The notes beneath the pieces were generated by a model that ran no database searches, was not told the origin of the DNA, and was given only the letters and a program-made list of their open reading frames with translations. DNA of 64,000 nucleotides from Polytrichum commune (Eukaryota > Streptophyta > Polytrichopsida > Polytrichales > Polytrichaceae), in NCBI GenBank assembly GCA_950295325.1, contig OX485803.1, positions 70,261,554-70,325,553 on the forward strand, in the 5' to 3' direction. Below are positions 1 to 11,524 of the stretch, in pieces; positions within the stretch are counted from its first letter, which is position 1; every line of letters starts with the position of its first letter. A program made the translations under genes and the position numbers.

Positions 1-724
1 ACAAGGGCATATTCTTCCCACATGCGGACAGATGTTTCGGTAGCAATAACTTACACCAACAATGATAAAACCATTTTTAGGGGGATGGAATGAAACAAAC
101 CAACCTCTAATATGGCCCATCATATACCACTTCAAAAATGCCAACTATGCTCTCAACGTACCACTAAGGGTGAGTTTCCAAATAGGTTGCTTGCTCACTA
201 GATTCTAAAAAATAATGGGTCAGAGGTGTTCGCATGTAGTTAAGCATAAGCTGCCATCCAACCACATTTCGGCGATCCGTTAGAATCTGGAGGGCCATGG
301 ACATGGGCCTCTAGACTTCCAAACGTCCTTTAAAGAAACGTTAACCTACAAGTGCCAGTCACCTAAGGATTGGAGACCGGTTTATCATGTAACCATTGAC
401 ACTTGAGTGCTCTTGTGGCATTAAGATCTCCCTTTTGCCTTTAGTCAAGTTTGTGATCTTGTGTCCAAGATTTTGTGTGTAGGTTGCCAACAAGCATTGC
501 TCTCAAAAGATATACTTCTTTTTCCCCTTACCAAGGTTCCAAATCTAGATCTGAATAGTTTGGAGGAGATAGATTTATCCAACCCTCACATAATTAGGGT
601 TTATGCACAAACCAAATGGAGTCTTCACGAGTGCATCATTTTGCAAGATGCCAAGCGTCGAGGTCATGACCGCCAAGCCAATGGTAGGGTTATGACCGTT
701 ATGAGGTGATGCGGAAGGGAGTAA
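1..724. other. AT-rich intergenic stretch, no gene seen
   Basis: No reading frame with protein-like composition, no tRNA-like fold and no clear terminal repeats were found. The only open frame (461-709) starts at a non-ATG codon and has no recognisable motif. Confidence 0.5.
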
Positions 725-1095
725 GGTAAGTGCGCCAATGACCGCACGATCAATCTTCAAATCCTTGTAAGTACAAATTTACAAGCTTAAATTGTTTCAA
801 ATTTTGAAGGATTGTTAATTGTGAAGTGAGGATTCTCTTACGAAAAAATAAAAATGAAAGATATTTTGATTTGTGAAAGCTATCACAAATTGAATCCAAA
901 CATACACAGGTGGATCTCAAGAGCTTAGTGAGCCCTTCACCGCACAGTGTGCGGTACCTGTACATTCACGTTCTCTCCAAAATTCCCTGAATGTTCCCGA
1001 AGTTCCCGCGAGAGTTCTCAGGATTGAAAACTGTGCGGTGGTTGTGCGGTGGTTGTGCGGTCCGTGGGCCGCGTTCGGTCAATGGCGCACTTACC
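725..1095. repeat. Foldback element with ~20-bp inverted ends
   Basis: The left end reads GGTAAGTGCGCCAATGACCG. The right end is its reverse complement with one mismatch. About 330 bp separate the arms. The interior carries several GTGCGGT words close to the right end (around 950-1062). The shape fits a small non-autonomous DNA transposon. No clean target duplication could be fixed, so the superfamily is open. Confidence 0.5.
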
Positions 1096-1245
1096 CTAGA
1101 TAGATGGACCGTTGTTGAAGATATGCTTTGGGAGGAAAGTGTGCACAAGAGCGCACAATAATGCAAGGTTAAGTGGGAGAAACGGACTGCAAAATTGAAG
1201 AAAGTCTTTGATAATGAGAAGAGCAATTCATGGGGGCAAGACTCA

Positions 1246-1840
1246 GGGCCACTTCACACATGAGCCAAGAGCCGTGACCTTGTAATGGTGAGGACCCTTG
1301 ACTCTCATCCATAGGCCATATCATGGGTGTTGGGAAATCTGTCTTATGGAGTCACGGGCCCTCAAGCATAGTGAGAAGTGAGAATGGACCATGTTGCAGG
1401 ATCATTGCATATTTTGTTGGCGGAAAAAAAGAGGGGAGGGTTTGGTTCAATATAATATGTCTCAAACTCTATCAATTTGAGAGAATTATTTGGTGGTGTT
1501 TATATGTTTTGGAATTTATTCTAGAATCTTCCCCTGCAATATGTCTTGAAATGCACGAAAAAATATTAAAAAAATCATAGTCTCCCGGGATTTGCATCAG
1601 GCCCACCTCTTGGAGGTGGGCCTGACGCAAATTCCGGGAGACCATAAAACCTTATCCATAGTTCGCCATGTAGGACTCCATGTAGACTTTTCATCCATGA
1701 AATCTTCTTCGGACCTTCAGACCTTCAGACCTTCACCTTTGTGTGTGAAGTGAACTTGGATGGGTCTCCGCCCTTTCGACCAATGAGAACTCTTAGATTG
1801 CAACAGTCACGGGCCTTCAGTCTTGTGTGTGAAGTGGCCC
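1246..1840. mobile_element. Tourist-like MITE (PIF/Harbinger type), copy 1
   Basis: The ends are GGGCCACTTCACACA at the left and its reverse complement at the right. They are flanked by the direct 3-bp repeat TCA (1243-1245 and 1841-1843). A 3-bp TNA target duplication with GG-starting terminal repeats is the known signature of PIF/Harbinger elements and their Tourist-like MITEs. The same ends recur at 3512-3992 and 14343-14842, where the duplication is TAA. No coding capacity is visible. An internal hairpin lies at 1580-1642. Confidence 0.75.
1580..1642. repeat. Near-perfect 30-bp-arm hairpin inside MITE copy 1
   Basis: The two arms pair over about 30 bp with one mismatch and one G-T pair, around a 3-base loop (TTG). 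The core is CCCACCTC/GAGGTGGG. A diverged version of the hairpin sits in the sister copies at 3695-3765 and around 14535-14605, so it is part of the element rather than a later insertion. Confidence 0.85.
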
Positions 1841-1843
1841 TCA

Positions 1844-3508
1844 TACTGGTAGATGACAAACACCGAACAAAGAGATTCCAAGATGCCTCCCAATTTCCAC
1901 AGATCACTCTATGATGTTCTTGTGCAATGGTATGGTAGAATGTGAGCAGTGAATCCAGGGGATTTGATAGTGGGTTTCGGAATTCCAGAGTCTTCTTCAC
2001 CTTGCTTATTTTTTAAACCCACTTCAATCTGGTTGCGTTTCTGTCTCAATACTTGTTGCAATGTGCGGGAAGAATCGACCACTAGTTACAGATGAACTGA
2101 TTGATTTTGAGAAATAACCGGTTGAAGAAGTTGGCCGGACTGTGCTTCCAATGTACACATGCACTTCAATGTTAAGACGCTCAATCCGCACTTCAATCTT
2201 TGGAAGTACAATGCCCACCCTAAAAATGCAAGCCAAGATCAAGGATGCATGAGGCAAAACGACGATGATTCAACTACCCAAATTTTTAAGAAGCGTCCAT
2301 AACAGAGACATCAATGAAACAGTAATCCAATGCGACATGGTAGGGTTTCCGAATTGTTGGAACCCTCCTAACTAAAAATCTTTAAGTATGTTCGTAGAAT
2401 CTCTAAACACCCGTCTTTGAATTCCCATTTGAACAACTTCTCATTGTTTTGCAATTTCTTGATGTCACCCTAGAGAGACAACTTAACCCATTCCTGCGGT
2501 CTTCAACATCCGTCTTTCAACACTCGTTTGTACTACTTCTCACTACAATCTTGTCACTACAATCTGTAATTCTTGCATATCATAAGAAATTATCATATAA
2601 TTAGAAGATTGCAAGAGCTCCACCTCTAGGGTTCAAGAGGAACTCCGCTTCACCCACTTTGCTTGCATTGAAGACTCAAGAGGACACCATCCTTGGTAAC
2701 CAAGAGGAGGAGGTTAGTAGGTGAGCATGGATTGGAGAAGATGGGAGTAGCTAGTTGGCACATACAAACCTTACCCCACTAGATTCCCTCTACATTTGGA
2801 TGGGGTTAACCTTATTAACACTAGAATCTCGTGGGCAAGCAACAAAGATAGAAACTCACCCTAACATGGCCCCACCTTCTCAACTTTTACACACATCCAT
2901 GCCTCAACATAACACCACATAGTTCCCCACAACAATGCAACACACAAAAACAACATACTCTCCTTTCCCACCTTGCGTTACTATACCCTCATTAATGCAT
3001 ATATATAAAATGACACTCCCTTTAAAACACAATCGCCACGGCTCCTATCATGCACATGCTCAAATCCCCAATGCACAAATTTGGCCCCCCTCCCCACACA
3101 CACAGCTTGACCTCCATATCCATTTCCGCAATTTTACATACTATCATGACCACTATATCAATAACTCCACACAATGCAAACTAAACACATACAATCAAGT
3201 CATCTCCACTTCCAAAGGTGGAAAGTTACATGATTGGTTAAGAAGTCATATATGGTCCAAGTTCACTCTACGTTAGACCTTGCATGCGTGAGGGGCCAAA
3301 GTGAATGGATGAAAATTGAACTTGGTGTCCTACATGGCAGTACGTGGATAATGTTTCATGGTCTACCGGGATAGTCCTTTAGGCCCATAAATAAAAGATG
3401 GGTCTAACGCAAAAGTAAGGGTTGCGGCAACGAATCAAATTGCCATGGTGGGGACCGGACCTGAACATATGTTCCAGTCCTTGAACATGGTCCACTTTCA
3501 CTTTACAA
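1844..3508. other. Intergenic stretch without a gene
   Basis: Between MITE copies 1 and 2 no coding region is supported. A short piece around 2065-2125 resembles the arms of the foldback family seen at 16279-16415 and 23530-23785. From about 3257 to 3420 the sequence resembles internal parts of the MITE at 14343-14842, so an older damaged copy may lie there. Confidence 0.45.
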
Positions 3509-3511
3509 TAA

Positions 3512-3992
3512 GGGCCACTGACACACAACACTAAAGGCCTATGACCATTGCATTCTAAGATCTCTCATTCGTCAAATGGCCGAGACCATCCAAATTCACT
3601 TCACACTAGTAGGTGAAGGCCTAAGGACCCAAAGAAATCATCATGGATGAATAGTGTACATGGATCCCTACATTGCACACCATAAGTAGTGCTTCATGGT
3701 GTGCCGGAATTTGTGTTAGGCCCACCTCCAAGAGGTAGGCATAGCACAAATTCCGGCACACCATGTCAGTGGTACGACTTTTGGATGAGAATCAAGCCCC
3801 CCCCCCCCCCCCCCCCCACACACACACATTTACATGGTTATGGCCCTTGGCTCGTATGTGAACTAGCCCCAAGCTCGAGTTTTTATCAATTGCAAATTTG
3901 GATTTCTACTTCCCATGGAACACCTTGGGATGATTTTCAAGGGCTCTTAGATTTTAATGGTCACAACTCTTGGTCTGTGTGTAAAGCAACCC
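3512..3992. mobile_element. Tourist-like MITE (PIF/Harbinger type), copy 2
   Basis: The element is flanked by TAA on both sides (3509-3511 and 3993-3995). The left end is GGGCCACTGACACACA. The right end reads TGTGTGTAAAGCAACCC, a diverged inverse. A central palindrome covers 3695-3765 with a core of two ~30-bp arms, homologous to the hairpin in copy 1. The copy contains a poly-C tract (3797-3817) followed by a short CA run, which probably expanded after insertion. It has no coding capacity. Confidence 0.75.
3797..3817. repeat. Poly-C tract followed by (CA)n
   Basis: About 21 consecutive C residues run directly into ACACACACAC. Length in an assembly is unreliable for such a tract. Confidence 0.9.
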
Positions 3993-4253
3993 TAATCTAA
4001 CACACAAAGTAATTGCTTACTCCATAGAGCTAACTTCTTGTGGCCCCAATTCACCTCTATTGTTATAGAAAAACCAAAAGACTTGCATATGAAGATTTGA
4101 AACTTGGAATGGGGTTTGCCAACTTCTTCCAATGGGGTGTAGGTGGATTATGACTCGTGACTTAATATGGTAGAGAGTCCGCTAGACAAGTCCATGTCAT
4201 CATGTAGTTGTCTCATGGGATTAAAAGTAGAATTAGCATGGGTAGACATTAAA

Positions 4254-4561
4254 AACAAACAACAACGAAGATTATTTCAGTAAAGGTGATGGTCCTATTT
4301 ACTCATTGGACAACCTAAGGGATGATGGCATCAACATTTTTGCTAGAGTAAATAGATTATATCTAGCTCAGTCCAAAACCCGTCCTTGCCATATTATGCA
4401 CTATAAGATTATGGGGGATTCATCGCTCTCTGATCACCATCAAATTTCTCTTCTTATTAATCTTAGTACTAGCTCTTTAGGGGGATCTTCTTGGAAAGCC
4501 AATGCTAGATTTCTTCAAGATGCCTTCGGAGACCGGAGTTCTTTTGCTTCTTCTCTCAGGG
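4254..4561 (+). pseudogene. LINE (L1-like) endonuclease fragment
   Basis: An open frame reads through DYFSKGDGPIYSLDNLRDDG, then a stretch ending GDSSLSDHHQISL, then SSWKANARFLQDAF. This is the C-terminal end of an apurinic-type (EEP fold) endonuclease of plant non-LTR retrotransposons. The SDH motif near the end is the conserved catalytic aspartate-histidine pair, and the SW/RLDRFY-like spacing before it also fits. Only about 100 residues remain. Homology stops at about 4561, and no reverse transcriptase follows. The remnant is not functional. A second fragment at 8430-8740 begins close to where this one ends in the protein, so both may come from one family. Confidence 0.75.
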
Positions 4562-4990
4562 GGTGCATTGTATTAAACATGTACGAGTATACGTGAGTGC
4601 ATAGGAGGGGTATTGATTTGGACCTTGCCGTATTATGTATACATATGGTATACATGTTATAATTTATAATTACGTACATATACGGAAGGCCTTTAAAAAG
4701 TATACAATAATTGTACTTGTATGGTAGTGTTACTATACTACATATCATAAGTTTTCATATTGGATGAAATTAGGATTAACTAGGATTAACGATTTTTGTT
4801 AGCAACCTTATAGGGTAGTATGAACCATGTACAAGGTATCAAGGTAATATCGGGGAAAGAGGCAGTATTAGGGTTATGAAATGATTCGTTCAGCTCAAAG
4901 TAACAAGGACCCTTTTCCCCTCCCATCCCTAGGTTTTTGTTTTCTCTTTTTGTCGGGCGCCGAAGGTTTTTGTTTTCTCTTCTCGCATAG

Positions 4991-5737
4991 CATGCTTCTT
5001 TTGCCGACAACTGCTTTACTTTTCCTTCTTTCACCTGTTGCTTCCAGCGCTTCTCAGCGTCCCTGCGGTTACTGCTGCCGTGGGAATCACCGAAAGCCCT
5101 GACATTGTCATGGCCTCGTTCTGAAATTCCCTCTCTATCAAATGCAAAGTCAGCTGTGGCTTATGTAATGGTAGGGGAGTCTAGAATTTTTAAAAGTACA
5201 TTTGTTAGTCAATTGAATGGCAATCCTTCTTTGTGTAAAGATCAGTTGACTCGAATTAGAGCTGACATATTATATATGAAGCCTTAACTCCTAAGTGTTG
5301 GAAACCATGACACTTTGTTAAAGCTTGGTTGTGACTGTGTTGTGTGTTTTTTGAACACACCTGAAGCTAAAACTGTGAAAAAACGAGGTAGGCCAAAAAA
5401 ATCTACTCGAGTTAAGGTTTGGTTTGTTGGGAGAGTTTATAGGATGCGGAGGAAGTTTGGTAATCGTGGGGTGGAGTATAGGGATCCAATTGACTTGATG
5501 GACCGTCCATCAAATGTGGAGATTGGTTTATGTTGGTATCAAAAAGGGGCTAACAACAAGTGGACATATGATCTTACTGATCATTTGATGGTAGACTTAG
5601 AGACAATAATTGCATTGGCTATAATGACATATATTGGTGAATCAAATGTTTATAGTTACATCCGGGAGATGAAAAAGTTTTCAACGACTTTGCTGATGAA
5701 AACTAGGATATTTTGCTATACATATTATAGGGGTTGA
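4991..5737 (+). pseudogene. Broken AT-hook protein, probably transposon-derived C-terminal region
   Basis: One frame is open from 4991 to the stop at 5735-5737, except for a single in-frame TAA at 5285-5287. Protein-like sequence resumes in the same frame after the stop. Recognisable pieces are VSQLNGNPSLCKDQLTRIR before the stop, then an AT-hook-like KKRGRPKK, then WFVGRVYRMRRKFG, EYRDPIDLMDRP and a WYQK-to-TYDLTDH stretch. From memory, this order (LNGNP..KDRL.R, GRV.RMRRK, DRP, WY, D.VDL..II) resembles the C-terminal part of the large plant transposon-derived family whose central part is decayed at 56-60 kb. That link is an inference. The CT-rich stretch upstream (4905-4990), with CCCTAGGTTTTT, looks like a plant 5' leader, so a retrocopy or an old exon are alternatives. 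No ATG starts the conserved part. Confidence 0.5.
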
Positions 5738-6589
5738 TTATTGTTCAAAAATATATTTGTATACTTATGTTAATGACTATATATGAATGGATGTTCTTTT
5801 GTGTATACATATTGTTACTTGTATATTTATTGTTGCAATTGTATGTATATTACTTTGTGGTAGTAATTTTCTGCTTTCATGATTACTTTTTCGGATAGGA
5901 GAATGTAAATAGGGGTGGGAAATAGGTTAGCTTAAGGAATGGAGTGTTAAGTGAGGGTTAAAGACTAGGAGATGAGGAAAGTCATAATTGGAAGGACTAA
6001 AGGTTAGTTATGAAAGGGTGCTTGACAGGAGAAGAGGAATATATGAAGGAAGAAGAAGGAGAGAGACGACAGTTTTTTTTTGTGTGTACTAGAACTTCGC
6101 CAGTCTTTTTGTATTTTTCTTTCGTGTGAGTCAATTGTCGTGTGTTATTTTTTGCAGCCTTGATGTGGGAGACATCTTGGCAAGTCAATTGTCTGTGGTA
6201 CCAAGTAATTGATAAAGAGAATCCAGGGTGAATGTACTGGAAATTACCTAATTTTCTGCTGACTCTGCATGAGCATTTGCTGTGTGGTATAATTGCTAAA
6301 CTTTATCAGAAGAGACTCTTGAGTCATATCTATATGCTTTAAAGTTGATTTATGCCTGGTCGATCTTCCTCCTTTGTTGCAGAACAAAATTAAGTTACTG
6401 ATCAAGGCTATTGTCCGTGAATGCATAACATTTCTTGGTTGCCTACGTGCGTAAGACTATGGTCTGGTTGAATCTAAAAATGGGTTTACAATTTAATGTG
6501 TTGTCATCGGGAATTAGGAGCACATCATTTCATTACCCGTTGCTTCCAGAGAGAGAAAGGGAATTTAAATCGTAATCGCTGAATGGCCA
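5738..6589. other. AT-rich intergenic stretch
   Basis: No supported gene, terminal repeats or RNA fold were seen. A purine-rich patch (around 6030-6065) and T-runs are present. Confidence 0.45.
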
Positions 6590-7022
6590 ATTCAACCGGT
6601 TTACATGTTTGACATCTTCTGGATTTGCTTTATTTATTCGAGGTATCTTCCATAGATTCCTCTAAGATGATCGGTAATTCTCCCAAAGCCGCGAATTTCA
6701 ATCCGTTACTTCTCAAACTCAACCGGTTCAATCGTAATTTACCGCCAGTTCTTCCTAAGTGGTGATCCAGAGGGTCCATACTGAATTGTTTGTTTGTCCA
6801 TTAAATTGGATCCTTTCTCGTAATTGCACATGGAATTGTGAAAAATCCAATTGGTTTACATGTTGACATCTTCCGGTTTTGCTTTCATTCAATTGAGGTA
6901 TATTCCACTGATTCCTCTAAAATGATTGATAATTCTCCTGAAATCTCGAACTTTAACTGGTTATTTCTCAAACTTAATCTGTTCATTTGTAATACTTGTT
7001 GGTTCTCACCGAACTACCCCTC
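6590..7022. repeat. Two direct copies of a foldback-family arm (~175 bp, spaced ~254 bp)
   Basis: The word GGTTTACATGTT.GACATCTTC occurs at about 6599 and 6853. Both copies continue through a TTCCTCTAA.ATGAT word and a CTTCTCAAACT..A word. They diverge moderately. The same unit, inverted, is found at 23530-23785. A complete foldback version is at 51257-51525. The copies look like half elements left in tandem. Confidence 0.6.
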
Positions 7023-7821
7023 ACAATTACATATGGCCAAGACATATAATAGTTTACAGTTTGATCTAAAATTATGGGGTGCGGGATATGGAAGTAGTTT
7101 GTGATTTTTCTTCAATGGAATCAGGCAATTGCCTAGGAGTGAAATAATTAAAGGAGTTGATAAAGACCATTGTCTGTGCGTGGCTATATAATTTACTTCA
7201 ACGGGCGGGATACCCGGTATTGGAAATTAGTTCATACATCAAGGTCATAAACGAACTCTGCAAGTACGACTGCTCTTCCATAATTGTTGGGGATGATGGA
7301 GTTGGAAGTCAATACAACTCTTTCAAGAGAAAATTAACTAAGTGCATGTGGATGAATTAGATTTCACAACCAAGAGGGTTGCATTGTCAGCACAGTAAAA
7401 TGTTGTATGGGGTAACTCCAGACTATGGTCGTTGTAGTGTAAGCGGAAAAATTGTTTTCTCCTAACCTTTGATGGAAGTTGAAGCGACAACATGTTGAGA
7501 CCATTGTCTACGAAAGGATAACCGGTGGCGGAGAAGACAAAAGGATGCGCCGATTAGGATACCGGTAAGTCTTGATGGTGAATTAAAACTTTAAGGGAAT
7601 TAAGGCTAACTCGGAATTTCACCCTCTTTAATAATTGAATGGCTTAAACATTATGTGCAATAATGAAATTAATTGTTGAATTAATTGTTTTGAGATTTAA
7701 ATGTTGAATGTTGAATTGGAATCTTAAATGAACTAAATGGATTTATGAGTGATGTGAGAATATGTTAACGTGCACATGTGGTTTTGGACTCATTGCCTTG
7801 AGGAACGAGATTGAGATTGCC

Positions 7822-8335
7822 GTGGTCAAGACCAGGTAAAAGACAATTGTCGGACCGCATAATTAAAATCGAATTTAATCAAAGAAGACTGTTTATCCTG
7901 AAAGGATGACTGTACCGACTTTTCAAGTTACATTAAAATGGGGTTAATCAATGAAAGATGATGGACCACACCGAAGTGCCCTTGGCTTCGGTAAAGAGAC
8001 AAAAATGAGATACTATTGCAAGACCATTGACTATGGCTGTGCCTATGCTTGTGCACCGCACTTGGTCCAATTAAAATGAACTCACTGCCAGACAATTGCC
8101 TGGGAAATTAGAGTGAGAAGAGAGACTGTCACCTTTGCATGCACTGCTATGGAGTGATCTTTTAGGTGTTTTACCCCTGCCCGTAAACTAATTGATACAC
8201 CTAAATGGAAATGAAGTGTTATAACCTTGTGTTTTACCTAACAAACCTTGTTTAAGACACCTAGAATATATAAGAATCACCTTTTAAGTCTTCCCTGATT
8301 GTTCCCTGGGTTTGTTTGTAACCAAAAAGCTAACT
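7822..8335 (+). repeat. LTR-like dispersed repeat, copy A
   Basis: This ~510-bp stretch matches 60052-60560 in inverted orientation along its whole length. Shared anchors are AGGTAAAAGAC at one end, ACATGCAATTG-like words in the middle, and AATCACCTTTTAAGTCTTCC near the other end. A TATA-like AATATATAAG is at about 8269. The layout of a TATA box followed by a transcribed tail suggests a solo LTR. TG..CA borders and a target duplication could not be fixed. No retrotransposon coding sequence lies next to it. Confidence 0.5.
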
Positions 8336-8429
8336 ACATACTTCATTTCACAAAAAATAACTTGTATATAGGGGGTTTTTAGAGTATGCAGTGAACGCAC
8401 GTGATTCTAGGTTTTAATGAAAGGTGCAC

Positions 8430-8740
8430 CCCCCGAGCTTCTTCTTCTTCTTCAAGATGCCAAGGATCCGATTAAGGCACTATGGGAAGCGTCCCCTTCT
8501 CAAATGCCCTTCTTTACTAAACTTATGAAAGTAGTAAGGAACTATAGGACAATGTTGTCTTGCTAAAGCATTTGTGGCAAGGTTGGAAGAGGACAAACTT
8601 GGGAAACCTCTTGAGTTTGGCAAGTTTTGCTTCATTCTTACCCACAATATGATGCCAATAAAACCAATGGAGCATATATTCTTTAGTTGCCCACTGGCTC
8701 AACCACTCACCGTGTTCTCGTTCTTTACCTTTTAGGTATG
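8430..8740 (+). pseudogene. LINE fragment: endonuclease-RT linker fused to zinc-binding C-terminus
   Basis: In one frame LLQDAKDPIKALWEASPSQM and MPFFTKLMKVVRNYR match the region that follows the endonuclease domain in plant L1-like elements. After a frame change, AKAFVARLEEDKLGKPLEF leads to MMPIKPMEHIFFSCPLAQ. That last piece resembles the zinc-binding domain downstream of the reverse transcriptase (C..C...E.V.H.FF.CP). The reverse transcriptase itself is absent, so this is an internally deleted, frameshifted relic. It is on the same strand as the 4.3-kb fragment. Confidence 0.6.
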
Positions 8741-9634
8741 GATAATGTATAAATTATAAGCTATTGAGAATGTGAATCCAAAGAGTGTAAACTCACTTCA
8801 TGAGTTCAAGAATGGACTGAAAAAACATTAAAAAACCAACATGAATAGCAACTAATCTTTGAAGTTTCACTCCATCCAACATGGCTAGGGGATAGGAGGT
8901 GTTTCTTGAAGGTAGATTTGGTGACAATGATTGCTTTAAGTACGCATGTGCTTGCTTCAAGGAGAGAAAGCCACTTGTCCAATAGATAGCACTACATCGC
9001 ACTCTATTTTCAAAGCATTAGAAATATTGTAACCTACATCATGGACCTCCAATGCATGTAGTGGGTTGGTAAAATAGTGTGCACTCCACAACATTGTCCC
9101 CAACGTTCTTAGTATGGATATTTTCTTATGAGCGTGACACACAATTTTTACCGTAATCAATGTAGTCATTGTCAATTTTATTCTTAAGAGCTTCAAATAT
9201 TTAAACTAATGCATAAAAGGACTACCCTATTTATTAATGCATCCTAAGAACATCATTGTCAAAGATGCCCAAGAGCACATCTCTTAGAAGAAAATTACCA
9301 TTGTGATCACCCCATTGTCCGTCACATTTATAGTTACAAATTCAACATTAAACATCATGAATTTGCTTGGGAAATGCTTAGAGAAGCCACCATGTGGCAC
9401 ATATGGTGCGCTAGATATAGGAGGATAGAAGAAGAGATGACTCGAATGTTGCCACATGCACACATTATTGTGTTTTTTCATCTTCCAATTTAGATGAAGG
9501 AATAAAATTTCCACAACAAAGACATGAGCATTGAGCAAACTTGTCATATCGTTTGAATTGACACCATTCATGCAAGGTTGGCCCACAAGGCCAATTTGTG
9601 ACATTTGTAGAACTTAAAGGTGTTGGATTTGTTA
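8741..9634. other. Intergenic stretch without a supported gene
   Basis: Short open frames on the minus strand have no recognisable motif and no clear codon bias. No terminal repeats were found. Confidence 0.4.
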
Positions 9635-10141
9635 TGGCATGTTCACACTAGTGGCTATTAACCATGACCACCAGTCTCTAACGTCTCTCATTAGTTGAGA
9701 AATGAGCGGCAATCCCACTTCGTTTTACACAAAGTCACTATAAATGAAAGTGACCATGTGAGCGAATGGATGAGAAAATGACATGGAATCCTACTTGTCT
9801 AGAAATGAATTTGTTTAGTCGACACCCAAATTTTGTCGAGAGAACCCTAAATAGATTGTCTCGACAAAAATGAAGGCGGCCATGCTACAATGCACAATTT
9901 TGGTAAAAACAAATTAGTAAATTAGAACTTTAACAAACCCCGTTTTAAAATTTCTTACTAATTCCATAAAAAAAAAACACTACATCCCATACCAAGTCCA
10001 CTTTACACTATGTCACGTGATCAAGCCTCTGAAAGTGACGTGGATTTCTCTTGGTCACTATCTTTGAACCGCTGACCATGACCACAAGAAAACCTAAATC
10101 ATTCGCCCTCGTGGCCTTTGGTCACATGTGTAAAACGGCCC
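9635..10141. mobile_element. Probable Harbinger-type MITE with TTA duplication
   Basis: The right end reads GTGTAAAACGGCCC followed by TTA (10142-10144). TTA also precedes the proposed left end (9632-9634), which starts TGGCATGTTCACACTAG, a diverged inverse. A small internal stem TTTTGTCGAGA/TCTCGACAAAA lies around 9833-9870. The right end is convincing. The left end is a weaker match, so the extent is uncertain. Confidence 0.45.
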
Positions 10142-11169
10142 TTACAACTAGATGCACCAGTGAGGTGCTTTGCAAGGGTAATCCCTCTCGCCTCCAATGG
10201 AAGCTGTATTAAAATCTTCTTTCTAAAAATTTCCAAGGACAGTCCCTCACTGCACCGGATTGAGTGGTGTTTTTGCCTCTTTTGGATTTCCAGAAGAAAA
10301 GAAAAGGTTTTTTTCCTTCTTCTTCTTTTTCCTTTTTTTGACAGGGCGATTTGTTTACCTACACAGAAACCATCAAGCACATGCAACTCCGCAATTGATC
10401 CCTCCAATATACATACAGTTGGTAACTTCCATATCAGTCATTCAATCTCACGATTCAACGCGCATGTGTGCAACAGTGATCAACAATGATGCTGCAGCGG
10501 GAAGGGACAAACCTAATATAAGTCGCATCGTAACTCTGCACGAATATCATGCATGCTTCGCTTCTCTTGGACTTTGGAACACTCTGAAGCCGCAGTTTTT
10601 TAATTGTGCCAACCACTGCTCTGTTCCTGATGTGGTTCTGGTTCTGGATCTGGTTCCTTTTGCAGAACAGAGGAGAGGAGAGGAGAGGAGAGGAGGGGAG
10701 GGGAGGGTGTTGTGGATGTATGAGTGAATCAAGACGGCTGACGTGTCTCTATATCCTAGTCCCAGCTTTTGGAAACTCAGGCCGAGCATCATCCTCAGTG
10801 GTCATCATCAGTGGGTGAATGAATACTATACTCCACGTATTTGCAACACTGACAGCATCCACATGCTTCAATTGATACTTCCTTGCTTCCTTCCTTCCTT
10901 CCTTACGGGGGCCACTGAACGGGGAGAAACCGACCGCTAAGTTAACTTATTAGTTAACTTACAGGTTAACTGCTTGAGTTTGAGATCCAGCCGGTTGAAG
11001 ATCAAGACGTCAGGGAACTTCACCCTTCGTTTTACAAGAATCCATGGAATATACTTCGAATCGATAAAGAAAAACCGAGAGATCACAACATGTAAGCTTA
11101 GTGGTTGGACTTGGGAACACGAGGATGTTTTGACCGATTCTGCTCGACAAACTCCCTGGACATTGCTGA
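10142..11169. other. Single-copy intergenic stretch with purine and pyrimidine microsatellites
   Basis: Between two MITEs lies sequence with no repeat partner elsewhere in the window. It carries a GAGGA-type purine tract (about 10670-10712), a TTCC run (about 10885-10907) and several overlapping open frames on both strands. None of the frames shows a domain. The frames are probably by-products of the higher GC content. Confidence 0.4.
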
Positions 11170-11524
11170 GGGCCATGAGAATGAGGGCATGTGACCATTG
11201 CGCTTCCAACACTCTCAACGGTGGAAAAGGTGGGAAATGAAACACCATGAGGGATTGACAAAAATGATGGGAGACCATGGCATTCCGAAATCTCACAACC
11301 ATTGATTTATTGGATTTTATCATGTGTGAGGACGTTGCATGAATAGCGATTCATTGAAATAGCATTTGGTTGAGGGTACGGACACATGTGACCTTACACT
11401 AGGCTTGAGGACCCGTGATAACACTAACATGATTTTAGAAGTATCTTGAGATGGCCTTTGAAGACTTCTTTTGAGCTCTCATAATTTCATGGTCACGGCT
11501 CATGGCTTGTGTGTGAAGGGCCGG
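11170..11524. mobile_element. Internally deleted Tourist-like MITE, copy 3
   Basis: The sequence from GGGCCATGAGAATGAGG to TGTGTGAAGGGCC follows the MITE at 14343-14842 in both halves. It lacks the middle part with the poorly paired hairpin. Shared words include GAAATAGCATTTGGTTGAGG and ATGTGTGAGGA. Both termini have lost bases, and no target duplication remains. Confidence 0.6.

Noticed and set aside
10118-10727. Overlapping 123- and 155-codon frames
   Set aside because: Both strands are open through the purine tracts. No conserved motif, no splice-supported structure.
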